Below are positions 39,933 to 53,300 of a DNA stretch of 64,000 bases, one piece after another. A program made the translations under genes and the position numbers. Numbering within the stretch: position 1 is the stretch's first letter; the number at the start of each line of letters is the position of its first letter. The stretch is from Penelope pileata (lineage: Eukaryota > Chordata > Aves > Galliformes > Cracidae), in assembly GCA_013396635.1 (NCBI GenBank), contig WBMW01004108.1:1238119-1302118 (forward strand), written 5' to 3'. Below the pieces are notes generated by a model that saw only the letters and a list, made by a program, of their open reading frames with translations, was not told the DNA's origin and made no database searches.

Positions 39933-41491
39933 AATCAGGACAAATGTTCTAAAGCATCTCAAATGACAAAGCACACCTCTAATTAAGCCCCTGAAATGAG
40001 TTCAAAAAGCCTATTCCCAAAGTTATTTAGGGTCATTTTATTCTTGGTAGAGGGAAAAGTGTTTCTTAGTGGCAACAAATCTCGACATAAGAGCAAATAT
40101 GTGAAAAATCAGACAGGTCAACTGTGCAAAATGAACCCCCAATACAATGTCAGGAGAAATTATGTTTTCTTTGGGCAGTGGCATTATGGAAGAAATTCAT
40201 GCTTAGCATCAGGTGTAGTTTTCACAAGAAGTTTGGCTGAAATAAAAATCTGAGTCATACCGCAAAATACTGAAAATGTGAAAATGTTTCATTTTGAAAT
40301 GATGCAGATGGCTCATTTTGACTTCTCACTATGAAGCAATAATTAACTAAGTGAAAAAATCACTTTTCAGGGAGCGTTGAATGTGTCAAAAACTGAGCAG
40401 GATCACATCACTAGGGGGCAAAGTATTTTCATTTGATCTCCCAAATGAAACTATTGATGCTTTCATTTGTTTATTTGCTTGTGAGCATCGCTGAAGTATG
40501 ACAAGTATTACAGGATTTGCTTTCCCTTTGGCTTCCTGATCAAAAACAAAGCATCCTTCATACCCTGCTCTAACCCAGGCTCGGGTGGGTTCAAGGAGAG
40601 AGTGGTGAAATACCATCCAATGTCCTTACTCCATCTGAAACTCCTTCTGCACAACCGGGTGTTGCAGTGCAAGTCGCTGGTGGAATGCACTATGTAATTC
40701 TGGCAAGAAGTCAACAGGCTCAAGCTCCTCAAATAACCAAAGCGTGGTACTAAGAAATCAGGGGAGCAGGCAGCAGCCCAGACAGCCAGTCCATTAGCAG
40801 CTTAACCACAGCAGATGTAAAGTCACCAACAAAACTCCCTACGGAGACTCCCAAAGAGCCAGATGCTACTGCTATAAAAAGATCTTCTAGAAACTTTGGC
40901 ACGTCTCCTGGCCACACTTTAAAAAAAAAAAAAACACTTTCTCTAGATAGGTTATTTTTCTTAGTTCAGGGTTGGAGGTGGGGGAGAGAAGGAGCAGAAG
41001 GGAAGGGAAAATATTGCTTATTTATTCCGGCTAGCTTCTGAGTGAATCTCACGCTTGTGAAAACAAATCTCAGCGATAACCTGTCCTGAGACACAGAAGG
41101 CAACAGGCTCTGTTCCAGCCTTCTCCCACACACAGCGTTGCTTATGCACCTTGGACTGACCTGTGTATCCTTCCATGAAGAGCCCTGCCAATGCCCTCAG
41201 GGTGAAACACCAGCTGTAGTTTTACTCTGTTGTGCTGCTGGTAAGCCTCGCTCTCCCCACGTGTTGCACTTTGGCATCGCTTTTCCCTAGCACATCCACA
41301 TGGTGCACATTAACCCAAGTGGTTGTCCTTAGCCTGGTGGTCTTTGCTCCTTTTGCTGCTCTGTCAAAGGACCTGCTTGCCCATTTGCAACACTACCAGC
41401 CCTTGAAGTTTTCCTGGAATACCTGTGAGCATCACATAAGTCCCAGAGGCTGGATTCATGGCATTATGTGGGTGTTTCAACTGTGATCTGT

Positions 41492-41624
41492 TATCATAGA
41501 ATTATAGAATCATGGAATGGCTTGGGTTGGAAAAGACCTTAAAGATCATTTAGTTCCGATCTCACGGCCATGGGCAGGGTTGCCTCCCACTAGATCAGGC
41601 TGCTCAGAGCCCCATTCAACCTGG
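41492..41624 (-). mobile_element. CR1 LINE 3' fragment
   Basis: ATCATAGAATTATAGAATCA, TGGCTTGGGTTGGAAAAGAC and AGATCAGGCTGCTCAGAGCC are a reverse-oriented CR1 3' end truncated at about 130 bp. Confidence 0.92.
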
Positions 41625-41798
41625 AAGAGATCTTCTTAACAGCAGTAACAAATAAATGTAATGATATCCAATAATGTGTAATCTCTGAAGTACAGATACC
41701 ATCTGTGCCAATAAAATAACCATTGAATACAACGCAAGCCTAGGACGGATGGACACGCCAACTCTATGAGCATCTGCACTTGTTTGGGTGAATGTCAA

Positions 41799-41979
41799 CC
41801 CCTGAAACAGGTTGCTCAGAGAAGCTGTGAATGCCCCATCCCTGTAGGTGCTCAAGGCCAGATTGGGTGAGTTCCTGGGCAGTCTGATTTAGTGGGTGGC
41901 AACCCTGTCCACAGCAGGGGGATTGGAACTGGGTGATCTTTGAGGTCCACTCCAACCTAAGCCGTTCTATGATTCTATG
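41799..41979 (+). mobile_element. CR1 LINE 3' fragment
   Basis: GGTTGCTCAGAGAAGCTGTG, AATGCCCCATCCCTGTAGGT and the tail CCGTTCTATGATTCTATG show a plus-oriented CR1 3' end. It is paired with the reverse-oriented copy at 41492-41624, with 174 bp between them. Confidence 0.92.
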
Positions 41980-44229
41980 CCCAGATGAAAGGCTCTCTTG
42001 CATCTGTGAGTGTCAACAGGTGTCATTTTGGGAGCGTAGGGTGAAATATTCTGCAAGATTTGAGTATAATACCTCAAGGTGACTGTTTCCTGGGAGGCTG
42101 AGAGGCAAATAAAGCTGTGGCATTGTGCTTAGCAACTGAGAAATAAAGCAGGTGAAGGGCCATTGGAGAGATTATGATGTCTACCACACCTAAACTGCAC
42201 CTAATGTGGTAGTTTCATCTCTCTGAAGACAATTCAGAACAGCCATGTGCTGACATTGACACATTTTGACAGGTCTGGCCCTGGACTGTGTGAGGTAGGA
42301 CTCTTATCTAAACAGCCCAGTCTGGAGATGAGTTTTGGTGACTGAAAAACAAGGAATGGAGGAAAGAGAGGAGAGGGTCGTAATGAGCTGATAAATTTGT
42401 GATGGTATATGCTAGCAGAGTGTTTTCACCAAGCCCTGATGGTTCTCCTCAACTACACAAGTCCTAGAGCCCAAGTATTCTTCATCCTGATGATACATCT
42501 CTAAGGGTGTCATGGAGGATGGGAGACATTTCCAGGTGATTCTTTATGCCAGCAGGAAAGGCAGAAAGAATTACATATTTCAACTGCAGTATGCTGTTTA
42601 AAACGGATTTAAAACAAAATTAAGCCATAATTAGGGTACACTACAAGAGAAAAGGCAAGATGCCTTTGGAATATTGTTTGCCCCAAGAAAACTAGAACTT
42701 AGGAAATCTCAGGAGCCAACAGTGAGAAAAGAAATGGCTGCCCCCAAAGGGAGCCCAGAGGAGATGGCCTCTGGTGGTTGCTGTCTCCAGGGTCTGGCTG
42801 TTGCACACTGGAGCAGACCTGGTTACTACTCTCCTGATCTCATCTGTGGCCTGTTCAACGCATTTCTCTGTTCACAACTGATGCTTCAGAGTTAGATTCT
42901 CCAAAGCCAGTCACTCACAGTGGTGTTTTTTCTTACCTCTTGCATCTTCATGTACAGTTAAGTCAGGATGCATAGGATTTTTTTTCATTTATTAACATCT
43001 TCCTACTCCATCTCCACTTGCTTTCTGAATTTCTTTTAACATTTTATTGTTGTTGCCGTCAGCTTAATTTATTACTGTAACTAATGATTTGTTCCTATGA
43101 TTACTCAATGGTACGTTTTGTTACAGCTTGTATACTGGTGGAGTCTGATTGTTTTTGTTCTCTCATTCCTAACAGCTCTTCTCCATAGAGATGAACAATT
43201 CTGTCGTGTCTTAGCTGTATAACACCACTGTAAATTCAATATGCAGAAAAAGTGTTCTGACATCATAGTGTTCCAATGACAATCCTTCCTCCACTAAGTT
43301 TCCAAATTGTCTTTTTTTTCCCACAATATATCTTACTTAAATGTAGTGCTGTTCATTTAGTTTTTTTGGCATTTCCTAGTGAATCAGCTTCTATCTTCTT
43401 TTTCCTCAACAAAGGATATAATGTTTGGATTTTTTTTTCATTTCAAATAATTTTTCCCCAGAAAATGAGGCAACTTAATTTGTGTACTTCTTCATCCTTC
43501 TCAGCATTCCTTTGTCTCTACTGAGACTTTTTCCCTAAAGCGTTTATTTCCCATTTCCCCTTCCCTTACACAGACACAGAAACAACAAAACCAGGAGACA
43601 AAGAATCCCATATTTTACTGCAAGAAACTGCAGGACCAAGAAAAACATATTCGAACAATTTCCAGTTTTCATTGGGAATAACATTTTATTTGTTTCCTAG
43701 GCAAGGTTGTTGAAATGGGAAGATATCCTTGTAGAAAACAGAGATTTTAGCAATACAGCATGCACCTTTATTCTGTGTTGTTTTCCCCTTACATCCCACC
43801 CATTAAAGGTGATATCTTCCAGAGCTGAGAAATGTATGAACAATTTTGCATTTGCTGCTGATTTCTGGGTATTCTATTTTTGCTGTTTTTCACCAAGGGC
43901 TAAGAGTATTCCTTGCATATATGAGATTCATGCAGTTGGTTTAGTTTCTTTTCTCCTTCACTCTCTTACAGATGTTTTACAAATGCAATAAACACAAAAA
44001 AAAGGTCCAGCTGTTTTGGAAGGAGGAGGGAGAAGGAGGAAAGGACATAGCAAAGTGACCAATACATTTTTTTGATTGAGTTAGTTATGGAAAAAGGTTC
44101 TCCCCTCTTTCTACCCTCTCCTTTGAAGATTTTTTTATTTATATTCTGTATCAGAAGGGAAAAAAAAAAACACAATGCTGAGGTGTTCATGGTTCAGATG
44201 TCTCTTCAGTTTCCTGTTTTCTTCCCATG

Positions 44230-44267
44230 AAAAAAAAACAAGACAAAACAAACAAATAAACAAAACA
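44230..44267. repeat. A-rich AAAC-type simple repeat
   Basis: An A run followed by AAGACAAAACAAACAAATAA-type units. Confidence 0.75.
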
Positions 44268-44754
44268 TTTATCCTAATAACTTCAGGAACAGTACATTTT
44301 GTAGCTCTGTAGTGGGAATCTGGGCTGAAAAATGAGATGACATTCCAGTACATCAAAATCCAAGGCCAGAGTCTGGGCTTCTCAGTGCTTGTCTTGTCCT
44401 AAAAATAAAGTTATTTTTAAGCATTAGAGGAAGAAAGCAGGAATAAACAGCAACATCAGGAGTCGGTCTCAGTTGTCCTAATACTGTACCCAGCTTACGG
44501 GCAGGGAGGGTGCAGCTGGGTGTCCCTGCCCTATGAAGATGCCAGCTGACATCAAGTATCACACAACACGACAAAAAATCCTTAGATTCAGTCCCGACCC
44601 TGCAGTCAACATGCAAACGGCAGATAAAACATGGTAGGCAGTGGTATAGAAGGGTGATAGAGTCATGTCATATATGAGGCTAGAGTAAAGACCTAGCTTT
44701 ACAGAAAAAAGTCTCCAGGTCTTGAGCCACTGGACAGTTTCTCCTGCTTCTGTT

Positions 44755-44914
44755 CAGAATCATAGAATGGCCTGAGTTGGAAGGGACCTCAAGGATCATC
44801 AAGTTCCAACTCTCCTGCCACAGGCAGGGTTGCCAATCTCTAGATCTAGTACTAGATCAGGTTGCCCAGGTCCCCATCCAACCTGGCCTTCAGCACCTCC
44901 AGAGATGGAGCATG
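44755..44914 (-). mobile_element. CR1 LINE 3' fragment
   Basis: CAGAATCATAGAATGGCCTG, GAGTTGGAAGGGACCTCAAG and CATCCAACCTGGCCTTCAGC are typical CR1 3' end sequence read in reverse, about 160 bp long. Confidence 0.92.
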
Positions 44915-47313
44915 TCCCCATTCAGATGGGAAACACAGGCTCCATGGAGATTTTTCTTTCTTTGCACTGGCAACTGGACTCCCTGCAGCTATGTCCCTTC
45001 TTTGAATGAGATGAATCACTTTGCATGCTTCATCTGACTGGATCTCCTTTAGATTTGGAAACTGAGATGCCAAGCTTTCATGTAGGCATCTTAATCTGAT
45101 GGGAGCCAAGGAATATTGTGTCAGCCAGCCAAACACTGACACAGTCTAGAATTTATCCTATGGTCACACGAGTTCAAGTCACGGGGCAAAATTCTCTTCC
45201 TAACACCTTGGCACCTAGAGACACTTGAGATCATAGAATCATAGAAGAATGACAGAAACGTAGAGGTGTTCCAGAGCACCCCAGACACAGGTCTGCTGTA
45301 GATCCTGCATCACATCTGTGAGGCAATGGATATTTGAGATACTTGGAACATCTCAAACAACACCAAGAACTTACACGTGGGACACTGGATTGAGCCCCCA
45401 TGAACACAGGGTGGGCTGTCCCTCCAGTTGCAATACTCTGCATCTTGATCATAAGTGTCTAAATTTAACTGGGGTATTTTTATTGGTTGTATGTAAGTAA
45501 AATCAATACAGCATAGTCACAATAATATTGCTCAGAAAATAAAGGGAAAGACATAGTTCAGTTCTTGTATTAGGATGCAGGTCTAGCTTTCCACTAGTGT
45601 ATGTAAAAGACCCAGAAACAAGAGCCAGTACTTTATTTTTGGAATGAGATCCAGATTCCTACTGAGTTCAAATCCAGTATTTGGAAATTTGTTTGTTATG
45701 TGCTTGATGGCAAAGGGCCATCAGCCTTTCAAGAGTAAAGATTGCATTTGTTTTCCCCTAACCTTGCCAACAGCAACACTGCTGGGAGTTGAAGATGCCA
45801 CCCAGAAAGACACCCATCATGGCTCATTGGGAAATCAGTGGCACATTGGGTCTCTGTGAGTCAGGGAGTTCTCAGCTCCCTTTCCAAACATATCATAAGT
45901 CAAGACACTTTTGCTGCGCTGCAGTTACCAGCTCCTTGCCAATTTACAGTTTAGCAATACTCACTTGTCTTCTCCAGTGGCTAACCCTGCCTTAGGTGAT
46001 TAGAAAGACTTTTGGCATCAGAATGGGAATTTCCCATGGCAGTGGATTTAGGAAAGGATTAAGGATTGAAAACATACCTAAACAACAAACATGGATAATG
46101 CTAACTGTAGGAATACCCACTATGGCTTTGGGCCAGTCCAGATCTTTAGAATTTGAAACTGGGAGCCAGTGCTGGAAAAATGTGTTCATGTTCAGAGAAG
46201 ATAAATGCCTGCAAGAAGGGAAACTGGACCATAATATGAAAAAGTGGTCAGCTTTTTAGGCAATTTATATTTTGGTCAATCGTATCTTGGAACAAAACTC
46301 CCAAAGTCCTCGTTTTGACTCCTACTCAACCCACTTCCTGGGGTGCCAGTGAGCATAATCAAAAGTCACCACACAGCAGACAGGTCTCAGTGGGCTGGGA
46401 TAATGTCAGCTCCAAAAACAAAACAAAGCCAGGCCTGGTCAGGACTGAGGAGAAAAGTAAACCAAAGAAGAAGAAAAATAACCCAGAATGAATCCGAAGG
46501 AAGCCACTGCCTTTCCCAATATATCAGATACTTTGCAAAATAGATAGCGTTGGTTAACTATCAGGACAGACCTTCCCCAAGAGCTGAACCAAGGTAAATA
46601 GTAGCGAATGCCAGTTCCAACCAACTGGCACATTTTACAGGAATACAGAAAAAAATATGATGAGGAGGCAATACTGGAAATGAAGCACGGCTCATTTGCA
46701 ATGGTGAGACTGAGATACCCTAAAAGACACTGTGGTTTGGAGAACACTGCTGAGTAAAGTCAGAAGATATGCTGGACAAAGCTCATGTCTTTTCCTGGAA
46801 AACCAATCCATTTCCCATGAGAAATCGGGATCCAGATATATGGAAGTCCAATAATTACCCTCCAAATGTAGGTTCAGAGACATAGACATGCAGTACTCCT
46901 TATCTACTTCGTGTATTTTCTTCCCACACTTTCTCTAGTGAACTCAGTTCTTATTGATTTTTGGGAAAAGTCTAGGAGCAGAGCCTTGGGAGTGGACATC
47001 AAAAATGTAATCTTTTGAAGTTTCCAGTTAATCATAAAGGAACGAGTATTTGCTCTTTGGAAATCATATCCTTTTGGGATATATTATGTTGGACTTTTAA
47101 AATAAAGGTATCCAGATTCACAAGACAATTGCAGGGAGGTCACTGTTTTGCTGTGCATGTGATAGGATGAAGCAAATATTTATCTAATTCTTGGTCTTCT
47201 TCCTTGTACTATGTACATACTGAAGATACTCACTGTCCTGAATTAATCATTTACACATCTCAGATGCCCAAACCAAAATAATAAGGTATTCAAAGAGGAC
47301 AGAGGAGACTTAC

Positions 47314-47349
47314 CTGGTGTTCAGTTAGCCATGATATGCTTCACAAAAG
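47314..47349 (-). CDS. MYL3: MYL3 coding exon 6 with stop codon and start of 3' UTR
   Basis: The exon encodes (A)FVKHIMAN and then TGA at 47321-47323, followed by only seven untranslated bases, ACACCAG, before a strong donor GTAAGTCT. The acceptor is a good pyrimidine tract, CTCTTCTTTCCAG. FVKHIM is the family-invariant C-terminus. The donor right after the stop shows that the 3' UTR is carried mainly on a further exon, an arrangement known for alkali light chain genes. Confidence 0.95.
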
Positions 47350-50300
47350 CTGGAAAGAAGAGAAAGAGCAGGATCATTTATCAATTCCCCTACATTAAGC
47401 TCAGTAAGGTCCCACATATCTCAACCTAGTTGCTATTTAAATTCATTCCTCTTTCTTCCACTGATGTAATGAAGACCACATCACTCTGTAAATGAGACTC
47501 CAGATGCCCTGGTGCTAAATGATTTGTAAATCCTTAAGATAATACATTACAGTGCAGGGTAGTCAGGAATCTAGGTAGCCAATGGAAATGAACACACACA
47601 TTAGTCAATCCGTAGCTTGCTTAATCCCTTACCTCTGGCTGCTATATGGAACTGTCTTTCCAAAGTATACAACCGTGAGAAACTCTGGGTCATCACCTTG
47701 TAAAGCTTCAGCACTTCAATATTAAGTCAGGAGACTCCTTAAGTATCTCTAAAGGGAACCTCCAGAATCCAGAGCAGGTCACCTGGTCAGGTATCATGAC
47801 TATATCTCTTCAGTGAATTCAGGTTTAGAAACAAGGCATCTCAAAGACAACTGAAGGGTATTTTTTTGCAAAAGGTTTTGGGTTTCATTTTCCTCCATTT
47901 AAAAAAAAAATCATTAAAAATTGTTCATGATTTTGAAATACAAAACGGAGAAACACATTGCATCAAAGAATTATTTTTTTCCTTCCTAATAATTTCTCTG
48001 AATTTCCCATGAGTTCACGAGTCATTGGGGTTGTCTAAATCAACAGATTTCTATTTGTTGTCTACTTACAAGAAAGATTTCCCTGAGGTCAGATCGCTAT
48101 CATTTGTAAGTCAAGGGAAACCAAGCACCAGAATATTCATAAAAGACTCAGCTAAGATTATAGACCAGCTAAATCAGCAAGGTGATTCAACAGACACCAG
48201 CTAACCTTCAAATAAGGACTCAGATGTGTGCAATAACATTTGTGATCTCTACTAGAATTTTGTGTTTCACTGAAGAGTGAAGCATATAGGCTTGCATGAG
48301 TGAACCACGGTCCATTTATTCACGACCAAATCCTTCTATTTTGTCTGTCTACTAGCAACGGAATTAATTGGAAAGTCTTTGGAAGGTCTTGCAGAAATCT
48401 GAGGTCAGAGGACCAAAGATCCTAAGGATAAAATATTTTGCTGAATTTCTGGAAGAAAACTGTGATTTGCTGTAGGGAACTCTCAAAAGAGATGTTTATC
48501 ATGTTTTTAGGGGACAACAAAATGTTGTGCTCATGTAGAAAAACAAAACAAAACAAAACAAAAGAGTAAAACAAGACAAAAACAGACATCCATGCTTCCT
48601 ACAAGGGCCAACACTACTCAGCTATGGAAAATACTGCAGAAAATACAAGGAAATTACCATACAGATAGGTTATGTCAAGCGAATTTGATTGGTCTGAAAT
48701 TTGGAAAAGGACACATTCTGATTTTTGGGAATCAGATCTTACTTGGATTTAATCCTTCATAGGAAAATTGCAAGAAAGCCTTCAAGTGCATGACTGCTGC
48801 TCAGACTGAAGTGGTCGTACCTACCTTCATAGTTGATACAACCATTGGCATCTTCCTGACCAGCCATGAGCTTATCAACTTCTTCTTCAGTCAACCTTTC
48901 ACCTGGATGGAAAGCAAAATGCCTTTTTAGTACATTAATAGCTGAGCACTTCTTAAGAATTTATGAAGAAGATCTCAAAGAATCAAAGAATACAAAGGAG
49001 AGGGAGGGAGAGAAGAGAGGGAAATTTTCTCTTCAGCTGATTTGTGGTGCTGACTGCTAGAAAAGCTACTTTGGAACTGGCAAACAGAAAATTTGATATG
49101 AAAACCAGGAAGACAGAACAAATATGGAAACCCACATGGTATCCTGTTCACATACTCATTCTTCTAAGAATAAGCTTTGTCTGAGCACCAAAGTCCTCAC
49201 TAAACAAACTTTCAGCAATGTCACTCTTTAGTATGTCTATGAGTTTAAGGTTCAGGAAGATTCCAGTTTTGGGATCTCTGAATTGAACTAGTAATCCATT
49301 CCATTTAATTTCATTATCTAAGTACTAGGGACATATGTGACAATACAGCTTCATTCTGGGTAAACAGAGGGATCCATCCAATAGATCTCCCTGATCTAGT
49401 ACGAGGCACTGGTTTTAGGATGAGATCAAATGACTTCCAGAAATGCATAGGAGAAATTTTAGGATGATATCAGATGGAATGGTAGAAGTTAAAATAAAAT
49501 ACATTGGATGTGCCTTGCTACTTATATTATTCTGCTAATAAACCAGTAGATTGTTCAAAAAATAAACAGAAAAATGTTCTCATTTATAGAATATTTGGTT
49601 GTGCCTAGAATTTGACCAGTATTAAGAAAGACCACTCTAAATAGAAATGTTCTTCAAACTGAAATACCTCCTACCACTTCTTGAAAATCAGACATTGCCA
49701 CAATATTCTAGATTACTGGAAACAAAAGGGTAAGTTCCAAGTTCTTGTAGTAAAATGAAACTCACAAAACTGCCCAAAGTGGTTACATTGTCCACAGTAA
49801 GGTTAGATATGGCATTAGTCCTGACTTTGTTGGTTGGAGGCTTTTGGTGGTGGCTTCTTTTTCATTGCTGAATTTTGTTCCCAAACTTACCCAGCAGTAT
49901 CCATGATGAAAATGAAAACAGTATTGCTTTTTTGATAATTATTCCCTTGTCACCAATAGAGATGGATGTGTCATAGAATGGAAGCCCCTGAGCATTAAAA
50001 AAATAAAGGCTTTTTTTGAATCAATATCCCAGCTTAAAACCCATCACTGGGATTCTTTGATCTAAATAAAATCTCTCCTGTAATAGTTCATCCTTTTTTA
50101 AAAATAGTCAGCAAACTTTAGTAGAAAAGGCTGATTTTGAGAAATGCTTATTCAAATGACAACATGTCAGTGCCTTCTAATCTAAACTCAAAACCTGTCA
50201 TTAAGTTACAGCCAAATTTTCTGTCTGGTACTCGTGCTGTTGTCATCACTCTTTGTGAAAAAACAGAGCTTCTGAAGTCAAGATTTGAGACAGAGAAACA

Positions 50301-53300
50301 TTGATTTCTCCTTTGAAAACAGAGCTTTTCCATTTCAGAGACAATTCTGTTATGCAGATAAAAAAGTCCATCTTAAAACTTTTCTTGAAGTTGCAGTAAA
50401 ATGGATACAAATATTGTAGGAATAGATGAGTTTTCAACTGCATGGGCAATTTTCATACAAACACAACAGTTACAGGAGAAATATAACACTACAACAAGGA
50501 AGGAATGAAGAAAAGAAGGGAGGGAAAGAAGGAAAGCCAAATATTTGAGCTGTAAGTCTATGATCTTTTGCTTCATTATTAAGAAACTTTTTATTTTTGA
50601 CCGTAAATCCGAGGATAATGTGATGACTGAAGTCCTGCCCAGTCATTTTTTCCATAAAATCACCCAACATGATGCAAGCTGTATGGGAAAGACCTCAGTG
50701 ATGAAACTGTATAAGGAAAGGTTCGCCTTACCCAGCGTAGCCAAAACGTGGCGGAGTTCAGCCCCCATCACTGTTCCATTCCCCTCCTTGTCAAACACAC
50801 GCAGCCCCTCCACAAAGTCCTCATAGGTGCCTGTGTCTTTTGTCTTGGCAATATGCTGGAGCATGGGCAAGAAGGTCTCGAAGTCAATCATCTTGGAGTT
50901 CATTTCTGCAAAGACACAGATATAAATTAAAGTTTTAGGGAATTCCAGGAGTAGGAGAACTATGGCAACAAATCCTGGCTAAAGAGTGCGTAGGAATACT
51001 GTAAGTATAGGCAAGAATCACAGAACTGTAGGGGTTGGCAGGGACATCTAGAAATCATCCAGTTCAATCCCCAAATAGATATTCAGAATGGATAATGGAT
51101 ATTCAGAATGGATATTCAGACTTGGAAAAAGTGGTCAACCAAAGAGAAAAGTGTGTTTTTAGTAGACCAATAGGCGGATATCACCTAGTGTCCGACACAT
51201 GCAAATGGCAAGGAAAGAGAGCACAGTTAGAATCCCAAGGCTTTTGATACAATTTATTGATATAAAGTATAAAAGATATAAAGTATAAGGTATAAGGTAT
51301 AAAACTAAGCAGAAGACGGGAAAAGAGAAGCCCATTCCTGGAATGAAATCAGCTTTTCTTTGCTGCCCTGTAGCACAGGTATCATAAACCATACTGGGAG
51401 AGGGGCTTCAGAGTGGGTAGGGAGATGGCAGGATGAGGGCTGTGCATCCCATTTTCCTGATTCTGTCATTCAAGAGCATCATTGGACATTAAAGTCCCTT
51501 ACGACCTCTTGTCCAATCCACCACTGCATCACTGCCACATCACGATATAACACATTTGTTGAATGAGGACTTAATTGTCTGTTCCCATTAACCTCAGCAA
51601 AAGGAAGGGACAGAGAAGCCAGCTAGAAAATGCCTGAATGTAGAGCCTGTCTAAGTGAGATTTCCTTTGTTATGAGCACATATTCTATATACGGTGAATG
51701 TTGAAGGGAGATATAACTGCAGTCATTATAGAGCATCTAACATACACTTTTGTAGAACAAGCCATGTCTTTACTTTCAGTCTCCCCTTCTTCAAAATGTC
51801 TGAGCTTTTAGCAAACACAAGTGAATGGCTGCCATCAAAGCAATTTTAAAAGGTAAAAGCTTATCATTGTTAAACATATTGACACACACAGCCATTAAAT
51901 GAATTCAATATCTTAAACCTGAGACAATTATATTGACAATCAGATCAGCTTTTCCCTTGGTTACTTTTCTGCTAGGGATGTGCAGAGGTTGCTCCATAGC
52001 CTTCAGTGTTTCACAATTAATCTCTCTATCAGAAAAAGGAGAACTTGTCTGCTTCATCACCAATTCTTCAGGACATCTTTTTTTTTTCAAAATGAACATT
52101 GAGGAGGACACCAACCTTCTTGTTTGGGTCTTCCAAGCACTTTCATGACCTCGGCCTGGGTTGGATTCTGCCCCAAAGCTCTCAAGACATCTCCACACTG
52201 TGCGTATGTGATTTTCATCTCAGATTTGGGAGTCCGGTCAAAAAGTGAGAATGCTTCCTTAAATTCTGGAAGGCAAATCGACAGAAAGAAATGCATGTCA
52301 TGTTCCCTCAGATAAAGCCAAAGCAAGCCTAGACCTTCCCCCTAATTAACTCAGCACAACCCTTTTATTCTTCAGTCTGGGAACGAGTTTCATGAGTTTT
52401 GTTGTTGCTGTTATCTGAAATATTTGTGTTCCTCCTCTCCTGCATTTTCCGGTTCAATCAAGGGAATGGAATTGAAGAGGTCAGATGCTTTTCTCATGGT
52501 ATTTCCGGCACAGCTAACATCAGAAAGTGCAGAAAACCTCACATGGATGGTTGGCCTTGAGATCTCTCCAGTTCTGCAGGGGCACTCAGGGTGGCACAGA
52601 ATTCAATAGTGGTTCTGCTCATTAGCAAGCTGGACATTGTATTCAGCATTACACGCTTAGAGAGCACCAACAGCCCACAGATGGAAGAGCACCTACAGCA
52701 GCAGGTAACAAGACATGCCATCATAACCCACCAAAATAATCACACAGCAGTCTGTCACTGGGGCAGCGTATATGGAAAATCTTACAATTGATCAGTTGTT
52801 ATGTTTGATAATGTCAATGAACATCTCCAAAAGAATCCTGTGCTTTTTCTTTTTCCTAGCACCAGATCCATTTGTGCCTAGAGAAGCCAGATTTCCTGTG
52901 CTGTTTGCTCCCGAGGCCAGGCCAGATCTCATGTATGAAGATGCAACCATTCACTCCAGTGATTTCCAATCTGCCTGCTTCCCCTTGAGTGCCCAAGCAG
53001 AGCCCTTCCCCTTGCAAGACAACAAGTTCTTCTCCACTACAGCTTTGTGAACATACCCTCAACTCTTCTGGCCAAAGACTGAGTTCCTTGCCACCATGAG
53101 CAACAGTACCCTGACGAGCATTCCCATGGGAGAGGATCCCTGTTGCACCACTAATTAATGGGGGCAGGTCGTTATCCCTGACATACAGTTGCCCAGTTCT
53201 GCCTCGTCCTTCTGCAGCTGCAGACAGATTGCAGAGGCTGAGGAGCATCTCAAGGTGCAAGCAGCAGTAATAGGCCCTTGTCCTTTACTGAATACATTGT

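Larger units (their letters stand above)
32836..41491. other. Non-coding stretch, no gene recognised
   Basis: Holds a CR1 at 37269-37488, the GGGAA microsatellite, an AT palindrome at 35899-35916 and the short array at 39887-39932. The 165-codon minus frame at 38474-38971 has no known motif. Confidence 0.6.
41980..47313. other. MYL3 3' flank; should contain the terminal 3' UTR exon
   Basis: The splice donor just after the MYL3 stop requires a further exon on the minus strand at lower coordinates. Two candidate acceptor plus AATAAA pairs are seen (45632-45781 and 43543-43627), and neither can be chosen from sequence alone. Otherwise there is a CR1 at 44755-44914 and A-rich tracts. Confidence 0.45.
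50906..52115 (-). other. MYL3: MYL3 intron 3
   Basis: This 1210 bp intron holds a decayed CR1 3' end (51014-51075) and two short AT-rich tandem arrays, GATATTCAGAATG-type at 51078-51120 and GTATAAG-type at 51259-51304. Confidence 0.85.
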
